DNA of 64,000 nt. It comes from JANQJA01 sp965267485. Its GTDB lineage: Bacteria; Pseudomonadota; Gammaproteobacteria; Pseudomonadales; Azotimanducaceae. How positions within the stretch are numbered: position 1 is the first letter of the stretch; every line of letters begins with the position of its first letter. The translations under genes and the position numbers were made by a program. The stretch covers positions 1,240,001 through 1,304,000 of the forward strand of contig OZ254080.1 in assembly GCA_965267485.1 (NCBI GenBank), read 5' to 3'. A model generated the notes under the pieces. That model had not been told where the DNA came from. It made no database searches and saw nothing but the letters and a program-made list of their open reading frames with translations. Below, piece after piece: positions 1-8,286 of the stretch.

Positions 1-277
1 CGGCATTGACGGCTTTCAGGATGCCGAGGTCAGCGAGCAGGTTGGCGCGCACCTGGCCGTCGAGCGTGTCTTCAGCCAACAGCCGGGCCAGGTTCATTTC
101 TGCGGCGGGAAAACGCCTCGCATCAATGTCGGCGATGACACGCTCAAATGTCGCTCGGTGACTGTCGCCGAGCTTTCCCGGTGATGTGATGAAGTAGTCC
201 ATGAACCGTTCTGATGCCGTCGCGAAGAGCGGGGAGAGTGTGAGAGCGAACAGCAGTGATTGGCTCAGTTTTTTCAT
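1..277 (-). CDS. Secreted hypothetical protein, helical-repeat-like (C-terminus cut by window edge)
   Basis: The reading frame starts with ATG at 277 and runs off the left edge, so only about 92 residues are visible. It begins MKKLSQSLLFALTLSPLFAT, a typical Sec signal peptide with probable cleavage after ATA. The mature part is rich in alanine, leucine and arginine with a pattern resembling one TPR helix pair (for example FPAAEMNLARLLAED), but too little is visible for a domain call. Only 4 bp separate this start from the stop of the larger gene at 282-1580, so the two are probably co-transcribed and may act together in the periplasm. No function is assigned. It is too short and incomplete to identify the family. 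Confidence 0.7.
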   Translation of the reverse strand, partial: MKKLSQSLLFALTLSPLFATASERFMDYFITSPGKLGDSHRATFERVIADIDARRFPAAEMNLARLLAEDTLDGQVRANLLADLGILKAVNA

Positions 278-281
278 AGGG

Positions 282-1580
282 TCAGTCGAATGTCTGCAGT
301 AGTCTGTAGTTCGTTGTGGCGACCGGCATTCCTTGCTCGAGCCGCGGCCGGAAATGGGATTTATACAACACCTTGCGCATGAGGCGCTTGAGTTTCGGCG
401 GCGCATCGCCATGAATCTCCACATCGTCAACGCGGCCATCGGCGCCGACGGTGAACCGCATCTCAACCTGCACACCGGCGAGTCCGGCCTCAGTGCTGGC
501 CGACAGCGGCATGATCTGCTGCAGCTGTGGCAGGATGAACTGGAACGGCTGGCCGACGACCTTGCGGGTCTTGTCAAAGGGATCATCGGTGCCGAAAGTT
601 TCCTTGATGTGGAAGTCGCGATCGCCTTCGCTCAGCGGAACGAAAAACTGCTGTGGCGGTCGCGTTTCGATGCCGAGCTGCTCCTCGACCGTCAGTTGCC
701 GGTAGTGGTTGAAACCGAGTGGATCCTGATCGACCCTGAAGACCTTCTTGGTGGCCCGATCCGAACGGAGCAGATCCTCTGCCATTGCGATCTGTACGGG
801 CCGGGAGAACTGCGCCTCAGCAAGCTCGTCACCGAGCGATTGCCAGCCAAGCTGGTAGGCTTCCCGGGCACGGCTGTCCTTGCCGCTCGCAAGGTATGCA
901 TCGCCCAGCGCTGCGTAGACCCGGGCACGGTCATCGGCGGGGATCGACGTATTTTCCTCGACGATGTCCCGTGCCTGCTCCAGCAGCTTGTAGCTGCAGC
1001 ACACCTTGTTCAGGCGTCGCACGCGAGCGGCCTCGATCAGCGGCTCGATAAGACGCGGGTCGGCTTCGCCGCCACGCTCGGAAAGAATGTCGACCGCGCG
1101 ATCCAGTGTTCTGCGCGCGTTCTGGAACTGGCCGGTATCGGCGTACCATCGTTCCAGTTTCATCAATGCGGGCACGATGTCATCGCTGTCCTTGCCGAAG
1201 TTGCGTTCAGCGAGATAGACGGCCATCTGCTGAAGCCGGTCGGCGTCCTCGGGTTCATCTCGATCGAGGTGAATCTCGGACAGCAGTTCGACGATCTCGA
1301 GCTGTCTGAGCGCATGAACGCCCTCATTGCGGTGAATGACATGCTGGGCGCGCAGCAGGGATTCTTCGGCAGCGACGACATCGCCGCCCTCGATCTGCCG
1401 GCGACCGATCTCAATGAGCGGATCGACCAGTTCCATACTGTACGCGCCATGCTCGGCAACGAGCGTATCAATGTGATCGGCGGCGCGATCGAAAAGGGGT
1501 TCGCCAACGGTATCCGCGTTGGCACCGGCGACGGTGCTGGTCAGGCACAGGCCGATAAGGGTGGTAGCAAGTCGTTTCAT
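282..1580 (-). CDS. Secreted TPR-like protein with a C-terminal TonB-C-like domain
   Basis: 432 residues with an N-terminal signal peptide (MKRLATTLIGLCLTSTVAGA, cleavage near ANA). Residues of about 30-260 form alpha-helical tetratricopeptide-like repeats (for example AYAALGDAYLASGKDSRAREAY). The last 70 residues (VEMRFTVGADGRVDDVEI ... FRPRLEQGMPVATTNYRLLQTF) match the pattern of the TonB C-terminal domain, which in true TonB contacts outer-membrane receptors. Unlike TonB there is no proline-rich spacer and the N-terminus is a cleavable signal rather than an anchor, so it is unlikely to transduce energy. Such TPR plus TonB-C proteins are common in Gammaproteobacteria and usually lack a known role. 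It is followed 4 bp later by the partial secreted gene at 277-1. Start ATG at 1580 has only a weak Shine-Dalgarno sequence. Confidence 0.85.
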   Translation of the reverse strand: MKRLATTLIGLCLTSTVAGANADTVGEPLFDRAADHIDTLVAEHGAYSMELVDPLIEIGRRQIEGGDVVAAEESLLRAQHVIHRNEGVHALRQLEIVELLSEIHLDRDEPEDADRLQQMAVYLAERNFGKDSDDIVPALMKLERWYADTGQFQNARRTLDRAVDILSERGGEADPRLIEPLIEAARVRRLNKVCCSYKLLEQARDIVEENTSIPADDRARVYAALGDAYLASGKDSRAREAYQLGWQSLGDELAEAQFSRPVQIAMAEDLLRSDRATKKVFRVDQDPLGFNHYRQLTVEEQLGIETRPPQQFFVPLSEGDRDFHIKETFGTDDPFDKTRKVVGQPFQFILPQLQQIMPLSASTEAGLAGVQVEMRFTVGADGRVDDVEIHGDAPPKLKRLMRKVLYKSHFRPRLEQGMPVATTNYRLLQTFD

Positions 1581-1770
1581 GGTGTGAGAGCAATCAACGA
1601 GCGGGTGGACAAATGATTATTACCGAGACATCCAGGACTGTAAATTGAACGTCTCTCAGCAGATTGGACAGCGGAACATATGGCAATGTTTCATGGTCAT
1701 TAACAATGTTCACGCCAAATTTTGTTCATCGGCGGTTAAGCTGATTGCGCTGATAATCGGAACGTAATTC

Positions 1771-3219
1771 ATGATGCAGTACACCAAACTATCGATGCAC
1801 CACAATGTTGCGCTGATTCTGTGTGGCTGGTTGCTGGCGAGTCTGTGTTTTGCCATGTCCGAAGAGAAGGAAATCGAACTCGGCAAGGCAGAACACCAGA
1901 AGATCATCTCCCAGTATGGCGTTTACCGGAACAAGGAACTCACGGACTACGTGAACCGGGTCGGTCAGCGCGTCGCCGCGCAGAGCGCCCGTCCCGAACT
2001 CGAGTACACGTTCACTGTGCTCGACGACGAGATGATCAACGCGTTTGCGTTGCCCGGCGGTTTTATCTATGTGACGCGCGGCATCCTCACGCATCTGAAT
2101 TCCGAGGCGGAACTGGCCGCCGTGCTCGGGCACGAGATTGCCCATGTGACCGAGAAGCATGCCATCCGAAACCAGAATCGCGGCAAGGTGCTGGGCGCAT
2201 TATCGACGGTTGCGGCGATATTTACCGGTACGCCGGGTCTGTACGAACTCGGCAATATTTTTGGCGGCGTCCTGCTGACCGGATACTCACGTGAGTTCGA
2301 ACTGGAGGCGGATCAGGTGGGCGCGCAGTACATGGCGAAGGCGGGTTACTCGCCCGATGCAATGCTGAAGACCATCGAGATCCTGAAGAACAAGGATCGC
2401 ATCGAGATCGAGCAGGCACGCCTCGAGGACAGAAAGCCCCGTGTCTATCATGGTTTCCTGTCGACGCACCCGGACAATGACACGCGCTACAAGGAAGCGA
2501 TCAAGGAGTCGGAGAAACTCGTGTCCGAGACCGAGCAGATTCTGGGAGTCGATGAGTTCATGGAGAAGCTGAATGGCATGACCTATGGCACGCCGCCCCA
2601 GACTGGTGTCGTCAGAGGGAATACGTTCTTTCATCCCCGGCTGGGCATCAAACTGACGTTTCCGGACAGCTGGCGGATCGAATCCGCGCCGAAGGGTATT
2701 CAGGCCATGTCGCCGAAATCCGACGCGGCCTTTGCGATTACGACTTCCCGTTTTCCGAGGGATGTCGATGCCCGAACATTCGTTTCGGAGGGACTTGGCT
2801 TCAACCTGCGCGAGGGTCGTGAGATGACCATTGCAGGTATGCCGGCGTTCATCGGCATCGCCGAGCGCGCGCAGTCACCCTATGGCCCGCGACCGGTGCG
2901 TGTCGCCGTCGTATTCGACCAGCGGCGTCGACTGGCATTCGTCCTGACCGGCGCCGGTCAGTACGACCTGACGAAGGTGGCGAACGATCGGGAGTTCATC
3001 GCCACGATCTTCTCGTTCGACAGGATGGACAAGGAAGACTTCCGGGACGCGCGCCCGCCGACGATCCAGATTGTCCGGGCAGAACAGGGGACGACCATGG
3101 AAGCGCTTGCCGCTGAATCGCCAATCACGACCTATGCGCTCGAGAAGCTGCGTGTGATGAACGGGCTCTACCCCTATGGTCAGCCAGAGCCTGGCTCGCT
3201 GATCAAGATCGTCGACTAG
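1771..3219 (+). CDS. M48 family zinc metalloprotease, periplasmic (LoiP/BepA-related)
   Basis: 482 residues. After a short leader and a hydrophobic signal (VALILCGWLLASLCFAMS) comes the M48 peptidase domain, with the zinc motif HEIAH at about 121-125 and the downstream glutamate motif ELEAD at about 177-181. The region from about 275 to 420 is a separate beta-rich module found in M48 proteins of this type. The last 50 residues (VRAEQGTTMEALAAES...LIKIVD) look like a degenerate LysM-like tail. Family members degrade or refold outer-membrane proteins in the periplasm. Two ATG codons are adjacent at 1771 and 1774. The gene is alone on this strand and ends exactly where the convergent LLM oxidoreductase ends (3219/3220). 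Metalloprotease assignment is secure; the exact substrate is unknown. Confidence 0.93.
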   Translation: MMQYTKLSMHHNVALILCGWLLASLCFAMSEEKEIELGKAEHQKIISQYGVYRNKELTDYVNRVGQRVAAQSARPELEYTFTVLDDEMINAFALPGGFIYVTRGILTHLNSEAELAAVLGHEIAHVTEKHAIRNQNRGKVLGALSTVAAIFTGTPGLYELGNIFGGVLLTGYSREFELEADQVGAQYMAKAGYSPDAMLKTIEILKNKDRIEIEQARLEDRKPRVYHGFLSTHPDNDTRYKEAIKESEKLVSETEQILGVDEFMEKLNGMTYGTPPQTGVVRGNTFFHPRLGIKLTFPDSWRIESAPKGIQAMSPKSDAAFAITTSRFPRDVDARTFVSEGLGFNLREGREMTIAGMPAFIGIAERAQSPYGPRPVRVAVVFDQRRRLAFVLTGAGQYDLTKVANDREFIATIFSFDRMDKEDFRDARPPTIQIVRAEQGTTMEALAAESPITTYALEKLRVMNGLYPYGQPEPGSLIKIVD

Positions 3220-4170
3220 TCACGAGCAGTCGCTGACAACCCGGGACAGTCGCTCGATCGACGCGATGTGATCGGTATCGCTGACGCCCGGCAGGCGACC
3301 GCGAGCGATCAGCAGCGTCATGCCGAGCCGTTCACGGTGCTCCTCGATTTGATCCCGGACGCGCGCGGCGGGCCCTATCATCGCCCAGTCATCGATGCTT
3401 GCGCCTTCTTCGCGCATTGCATGGGGCGTGCCTGCGTCGAGTGCTTCCCGGACCCGCCGTGCCTCTCGATCATCGTCTGTGATGTATACCGTTCTCATCA
3501 CCGGTACTGTGCTGATTTCGGGGTGACCCGCCTCGATCGCGTGTGACCGGTGGCTGTTGTAGTTGTCTTCGAGCCGTTCCAGCGTCTCGACCGGTGACGC
3601 GAGGTAAGGCATCCCGAGTGAGCCGGCCTGCCGGATCGCGAGCGGGCCGAACGCGGCGATCCAGATGGGTGGATGCGGTTGCTGCACCGGCAGCGGGGCG
3701 AGAGTGACCGGATCTCCGGCGTCGGTCCGGGCAACCGGGTCTCCGCGCCAGGCCGAGATCATCGCCTCCAGATTCGCCTTGAAGACCTTGCGCTTCTCTT
3801 TGGTCAGGACATCGAACGCCCGAAACATCGATTCCTGCACCCCCCGTCCCACGCCCAGAATGACCCTGCCACCGGAAATCCGGTCCAGCACGGCAACCTC
3901 CTCGGCCGCCTGCAGCGGATGACGAATCGGCAGCAGGTATGACGTCGTACCGAGCCGGATACTCCGGGTGCCGGCGGCAACGGCAGCGAGCAGTGTCAGC
4001 GGCGATGGCAGCGAGCGTTCATCACCGAAATGGTTCTCCGGGAGCCAGAAGGAGTGGATGCCCATCGACTCCGCAATCGCGCCCTGCCGGGCGAGTTCTG
4101 CCGCCGACAGGTCCGGCCGCAGGGTCCATGCGGTGACAGCGATCTCAAGTTTCGGGGCGGGCGCATCCAT
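3220..4170 (-). CDS. LLM class flavin-dependent oxidoreductase (luciferase-like)
   Basis: 316 residues. The sequence shows the bacterial luciferase-like (LLM) TIM-barrel pattern: LEIAVTAWTLRPDLSAAELA at the start, SFWLPENHFG, the RIRLGTTSYLLPIRHPLQAAEE type strand-helix around residue 80, and VLDRISGGRVILGVGRGVQ around 95-110. These proteins use FMN or F420 to oxidise or monooxygenate varied substrates, and the sequence does not tell which. It is transcribed divergently from the thiolase-like gene at 4262, sharing a 90-bp upstream region, which suggests a linked role in degrading some CoA-activated or xenobiotic compound. The start ATG at 4170 follows an AGG directly, so translation efficiency is uncertain. 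Confidence 0.9.
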   Translation of the reverse strand: MDAPAPKLEIAVTAWTLRPDLSAAELARQGAIAESMGIHSFWLPENHFGDERSLPSPLTLLAAVAAGTRSIRLGTTSYLLPIRHPLQAAEEVAVLDRISGGRVILGVGRGVQESMFRAFDVLTKEKRKVFKANLEAMISAWRGDPVARTDAGDPVTLAPLPVQQPHPPIWIAAFGPLAIRQAGSLGMPYLASPVETLERLEDNYNSHRSHAIEAGHPEISTVPVMRTVYITDDDREARRVREALDAGTPHAMREEGASIDDWAMIGPAARVRDQIEEHRERLGMTLLIARGRLPGVSDTDHIASIERLSRVVSDCS

Positions 4171-4261
4171 CCTGCAAGAGAATCACAGGCAGCACGCGGC
4201 GGCAATATCGGGCATTATTCCCGGTGCTCACATTCAATGCTTCAGGACAAAGAGATTGCCC

Positions 4262-5731
4262 ATGACCAACCCGCGCACCCCAGTCATCGTAGGCGTTCAC
4301 CAGATTCTTCAGCGTATCTCCGACCCGCTCGAAGGCAAGGAGCCGATCGACATGATGGTCGATGCGGTCAGGGGCGCCGAGGCCGACACGGGCAGCGGCG
4401 GTTTCATTGCTGATGCCTCATCGGTGCGTGTGATTCGAGGGGTCTGGCGGTACAAGCAGCCGGCTGGCTACGTCGCAGAGAAAATCGGCGCGAGCGGCGC
4501 AGAAACCGTGGGTACGCCATTCGGCGGCAACATGGTGCAGAGCGTGGTCAACGAGTCAGCGCTGGACATTCTGAGCGGCGAACATGACCTCATCGTGATC
4601 ACCGGTGCCGAGAACGGCAACAGTCAGGCGAAGGCGCGCAAGGCGGGCATCGAACTGCCGCTGACAGAGACATCAGGCCCTTATAGCAAGATGATCGGCG
4701 AGGACAAGTCGATGTCGGCTGAGCCGGAGCTCGCGCGTCACATTCAGGCGCCAATCCAGTTCTACCCGATGTTCGAGAACGCGATCCGGGCGCAGCGGGG
4801 CGAGGCGATCCCTGATCACATCAGGCGCATCTCTGAACTCTGGGCCGGTTTCTCGCGCGTCGCGGCAACCAACCCCCATGCATGGATTCCCGATGCCGTC
4901 GATGCCGAGACGATTCGCACGCCGGGTCCCGGCAACCGGATGATCAGCTTCCCGTACCCGAAGCTCATGAACTCGAACAATTCCGTCGATATGGCGGCTG
5001 CGCTGATCATGTGTCCGGTCGAAAAGGCCAGGGCGCTCGGCATCCCCGAGGACAAGTGGATCTATCCGTGGGCTGGCACCGATGCGCACGATCACTTCAT
5101 GGTGTCGGACCGCGACAACCTCTACTCATCGCCGGCGATCCGGATCGCGGGCCAGCGCGTTCTGGAACTGGTCGGCATGCAGCCCTCGGACATCGATCTG
5201 ATCGACGTCTACAGCTGCTTCCCCTCAGCGGTCCAGGTCGCAATCGACGAACTCGGGCTCGATGCGCAAAAGCCGCTGACCGTGACAGGCGGTCTGACAT
5301 TTGGCGGCGGGCCGCTCAACAATTACGTAATGCACAGTATCGCGCGGATGGTCGAACTGCTCCGGGAGCAGCGTGACCAGCGCGGGGTCATCACGGCCAA
5401 TGGCGGCTACCTCACCAAGCACGCATTCGGTGTCTACTCGGGCGAACCGCCTGAGCAGGACTTCCAGCACCGGGATGTGCAGGCCGAGGTCGATGCAACG
5501 CCCTCGCGATCGAGTCTCGTCGACTACGAAGGTGAAGTCGTTATCGAAACCTACACGGTCATGTATGGCGCCGAGGCGCCAGCCATGGGCCACGCGGCCT
5601 GTCTGACGCCGGACGGGACGCGCACCTGGGCGAATACGGAAGATGCGGACGTGATGACCGCGATGACGAAGGAAGAGTTCTGCGGGCGCCGCGCGCGAAT
5701 CGACGGTGCCGGAAACCTGACCGTGCTCTAG
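4262..5731 (+). CDS. Thiolase-like (acetyl-CoA acetyltransferase family) protein lacking the canonical nucleophile
   Basis: 489 residues from ATG 4262, which begins the conserved MTNPRTPVIVGVHQ strand; the frame is open further upstream but that part is not thiolase-like. The fold is recognisable: N-terminal thiolase strand PVIVGV, ALDILSGEHDLIVITGAEN, DIDLIDVYSCFPSAVQVA (equivalent of the HDCF region in SCP2 thiolases) and GGLTFGGGPLNNYVMHSI near 350. The stretch that normally carries the acyl-accepting cysteine reads FGGNMVQSVVNESALDI and has no cysteine, and the late GH motif is GGG. It therefore belongs to a thiolase-like subfamily that may not perform standard thiolysis. The C-terminal 80 residues form an OB-like extension. 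Its stop overlaps the convergent MerC-like gene by 4 bp. Confidence 0.88.
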   Translation: MTNPRTPVIVGVHQILQRISDPLEGKEPIDMMVDAVRGAEADTGSGGFIADASSVRVIRGVWRYKQPAGYVAEKIGASGAETVGTPFGGNMVQSVVNESALDILSGEHDLIVITGAENGNSQAKARKAGIELPLTETSGPYSKMIGEDKSMSAEPELARHIQAPIQFYPMFENAIRAQRGEAIPDHIRRISELWAGFSRVAATNPHAWIPDAVDAETIRTPGPGNRMISFPYPKLMNSNNSVDMAAALIMCPVEKARALGIPEDKWIYPWAGTDAHDHFMVSDRDNLYSSPAIRIAGQRVLELVGMQPSDIDLIDVYSCFPSAVQVAIDELGLDAQKPLTVTGGLTFGGGPLNNYVMHSIARMVELLREQRDQRGVITANGGYLTKHAFGVYSGEPPEQDFQHRDVQAEVDATPSRSSLVDYEGEVVIETYTVMYGAEAPAMGHAACLTPDGTRTWANTEDADVMTAMTKEEFCGRRARIDGAGNLTVL

Positions 5732-6153
5732 TGCGGTGTGTCCTCGCCGTGGGTGCAGTCGTCCCGGCGGCAGATGAGAAAGTTCCGGATATGCCCGATC
5801 GCGAGCACGATGCCGCCGGCCGACGTCACAAGGCGCTCGCCGACCTGGCCAAACCAGTCGTGTCCAAAGAGCGCGGTGAGGGTCAGGATCCCCAGGCCAA
5901 CGCAGCCCAGAGCGATTGTTAAGAGATCTTTATGTTTCCGGCACCCCCACGCGAGCGCAATGGCGCTGGTGGGTACGATGAAGAGCAGCATCACGAGATG
6001 GAACAGCTGTTCGTCCATCAGTGCGGAGCCCTGGAGCACGGGCACGCTCACCACCAGCAGCGGCAGCGCAAGGCAGTGGAGCAGACAGGTCCCCGAAAGG
6101 AGCACCGCGAACCCGTCCAGCCGGCTTCGCATTCTGTCCTGTGATTCGTTCAT
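5728..6153 (-). CDS. MerC domain-containing membrane protein
   Basis: 141 residues from ATG 6153; the frame also opens with TTG at 6171. Four hydrophobic segments are visible (around LSGTCLLHCLALPLLVVSV, LVMLLFIVPTSAIALAWG, LTIALGCVGLGILTLTALFG and LVTSAGGIVLAIGHI). The CLLHC motif in the first segment is the metal-binding pair typical of MerC proteins, which import mercuric ion. No merR, merA or merP gene is nearby, and chromosomal MerC-domain proteins of this kind often lie outside mer operons, so mercury transport is not established. A C-terminal CRRDDCTHG patch could also bind metal. It is divergent from the DUF47-PiT pair. Confidence 0.85.
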   Translation of the reverse strand: MNESQDRMRSRLDGFAVLLSGTCLLHCLALPLLVVSVPVLQGSALMDEQLFHLVMLLFIVPTSAIALAWGCRKHKDLLTIALGCVGLGILTLTALFGHDWFGQVGERLVTSAGGIVLAIGHIRNFLICRRDDCTHGEDTPH

Positions 6154-6266
6154 CAAATCTTTACTTTCCAAAGGCCGAAATTTCGCGCATTAGTCGTTAC
6201 AATTGCCCCCGCCGTCGTCGGCGCGGCGGTGCATCATAGCAGTTTGTTCTGAACCTGGGGCCATTA

Positions 6267-6947
6267 ATGGCGAACAACCCGATTTTCCCGCGTCTGTTTG
6301 GCCGCTCGCCGATTGCACCGATCCAGCACCATATGGAAGTCGCCTCGCGAGCCGCGGGCGAGTTGCTCCTCTGCATCGAAGCAATTCTCGACGAAAACTG
6401 GGACGAAGCCCGGGCCAAGGCCGACCGTGTCATTGAACTTGAGGCCGAAGCCGACGATATCAAGCGTGAGATCCGCCTCAATCTGCCGCGCTCGCTGTTC
6501 ATGCCCGTTTCCCGCTCCGACCTGCTGGAATTGCTTCACACCCAGGACAAGATACCGAACATCGCCAAGGACATCGTGGGCCTCGCAACCGGCCGCCAGA
6601 TGGAGATTCCGGAGGAACTCAAGCCGCAGCTGCGTGAGTATGTGAACTACTCGATCGGGGCGACCAACCTTGCGGTGCGCGCGCTGAACGAGGTCGATGA
6701 ACTGATAGAGACCGGGTTCAGTGGCAAGGAAGTCGAGGTGATTTCCGAGATGATCAAGCGCCTGGACGATGCTGAGCATGATACCGACGTCAAACAGATC
6801 GACGTCCGCAACATGCTGTTCTCGATAGAAAAGGATCTCAATCCCGTGGACGTCATGTTCCTGTACCGGATCATCGACTGGATCGGGGACATCGCCGACT
6901 ATTCCCAGACCGTCGGCAATCGCCTGCTCTACCTGATAGCGAAGTAA
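6267..6947 (+). CDS. DUF47 family (PhoU-like) protein, TIGR00153 type
   Basis: 226 residues, almost entirely alpha-helical and charged, with no signal peptide. The pattern EVASRAAGELLLCIEAILDE, the helix with LEAEADDIKREIRLNLPRSL around 60-80, and a closing IIDWIGDIADYSQTVGNRL helix are characteristic of the DUF47 (PhoU-related) family. Members are encoded beside PiT phosphate transporters and are thought to regulate them. That arrangement is seen here: the PiT gene starts 15 bp downstream on the same strand, with its own AAGGA site. Start ATG 6267 is preceded by GGGG at suitable distance. Cytoplasmic. Confidence 0.94.
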   Translation: MANNPIFPRLFGRSPIAPIQHHMEVASRAAGELLLCIEAILDENWDEARAKADRVIELEAEADDIKREIRLNLPRSLFMPVSRSDLLELLHTQDKIPNIAKDIVGLATGRQMEIPEELKPQLREYVNYSIGATNLAVRALNEVDELIETGFSGKEVEVISEMIKRLDDAEHDTDVKQIDVRNMLFSIEKDLNPVDVMFLYRIIDWIGDIADYSQTVGNRLLYLIAK

Positions 6948-6962
6948 CATTAAGGATAACTC

Positions 6963-8231
6963 ATGGGCGTAATCGAAGATTACGGATCGATCCTGCTGAT
7001 TCTGGCCATCGCGTTCGGCTTCTTCATGGCCTGGGGCGTCGGTGCCAACGACGTGGCAAATGCCATGGGCACGTCGGTCGGTTCGAAAGCGATTACGATC
7101 AAGCAGGCGATCATCATCGCCATGGTCTTCGAATTTGCCGGCGCCTATCTGGCCGGTGGTGAGGTGACCTCCACGATCCGCAAGGGCATCATCAATCCCG
7201 ACGCTCTTGGTGACTCACCCGAACTCTTTGTCTACGGCATGATGGCCGCACTGCTCGCCTCCGGAACGTGGCTGCTGGTTGCAACGACCTTTGGCTGGCC
7301 GGTGTCGACGACCCACAGCATCATTGGTGCGATTGTCGGTTTTGCCGTTGTCGGCATTGGTGTTGATGCAGTCCAGTGGGGCCAGATTGGTGAAATCGTT
7401 GCCAGCTGGGTTATCTCGCCGGTCATGGCCGGCACGTTCAGTTTTCTGCTCTATATGAGCGTGAGACAGTTCATTTTCGGGGCCAGCGATCCGTTCGTCG
7501 CAGCCAAACGCTTCGTTCCCGTCTACATCTTTCTCGTTGGCTTCGTCATCTCGATGGTGACGATGGTAAAGGGACTCAAGCACATCGGTCTGGATCTCTC
7601 GTTCCAACAGTCCATCATCTACTCACTGCTGGTGGCGGGCGTAATTGCCGCCGTGGGTGTGGCACTGATCTCGCGCATCAAGAGAGTGACGGAATCGGAG
7701 CAACTCGATCTCGTCAACATCGAGCGCATGTTCGGCATCCTGATGCTCTTCACGGCGTGCTCGATGGCGTTTGCCCACGGCTCCAACGACGTCGCGAACG
7801 CAGTTGGGCCGCTGGCGGCAATCAACAGTGTGATCGAAAGCGGCGGCCAGATTGGTGCGCAATCCGCGATGCCGAACTGGATTCTGCTGCTGGGCGGTGG
7901 CGGCATCGTCGCGGGCCTGGCGCTCTATGGCTACCGTGTGATTCGCACGATCGGTACACATATCACCGAACTGACGCCGAGCTCCGGATTTGCGGCGGAA
8001 CTTGCCGCGGCCACAACGGTAGTCATTGCATCCGGCCTGAGTCTGCCGGTGTCGACGACGCATACGCTGGTGGGTGGCGTGCTCGGCGTGGGGCTTGCGC
8101 GAGGCATCGCCGCCCTGAACCTGCGGGTCGTCGGCACGATCTTCGTTTCGTGGGCGGTCACGCTTCCGGCGGGAGCCATCCTCGCCATCATCTTTTTCTT
8201 CGCTCTGCGCGCCATCTTCGGTACGGGTTAA
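6963..8231 (+). CDS. PiT family inorganic phosphate transporter
   Basis: 422 residues with about ten to eleven transmembrane segments. The duplicated PiT signature is present: GVGANDVANAMGTSVGSKAI near residue 23 and AFAHGSNDVANAVGPLAAI near 270, together with the paired PVSTTHSIIGAIVG and PVSTTHTLVGGVLGVG motifs. PiT proteins are low-affinity secondary transporters that carry metal-phosphate with protons or sodium across the inner membrane. It follows the DUF47 regulator by 15 bp and has a clear AAGGA ribosome binding site, so the two form an operon. No Pho box or Pst system was seen in the window. Confidence 0.95.
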   Translation: MGVIEDYGSILLILAIAFGFFMAWGVGANDVANAMGTSVGSKAITIKQAIIIAMVFEFAGAYLAGGEVTSTIRKGIINPDALGDSPELFVYGMMAALLASGTWLLVATTFGWPVSTTHSIIGAIVGFAVVGIGVDAVQWGQIGEIVASWVISPVMAGTFSFLLYMSVRQFIFGASDPFVAAKRFVPVYIFLVGFVISMVTMVKGLKHIGLDLSFQQSIIYSLLVAGVIAAVGVALISRIKRVTESEQLDLVNIERMFGILMLFTACSMAFAHGSNDVANAVGPLAAINSVIESGGQIGAQSAMPNWILLLGGGGIVAGLALYGYRVIRTIGTHITELTPSSGFAAELAAATTVVIASGLSLPVSTTHTLVGGVLGVGLARGIAALNLRVVGTIFVSWAVTLPAGAILAIIFFFALRAIFGTG

Positions 8232-8286
8232 CCCGCACCCGGTCTATGCGCTATCGTTCAGGCACAATCGACTGAACGAGGGTTAC

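Noticed and set aside
333..1616. A 427-codon plus-strand frame opposite the TPR/TonB-C gene
   Set aside because: Antisense shadow; the minus-strand frame has a signal peptide and recognised domains.
5728..6153. A mercury-resistance island around the MerC-like gene
   Set aside because: No merR, merT, merP or merA gene, and no mobile element, lies nearby.
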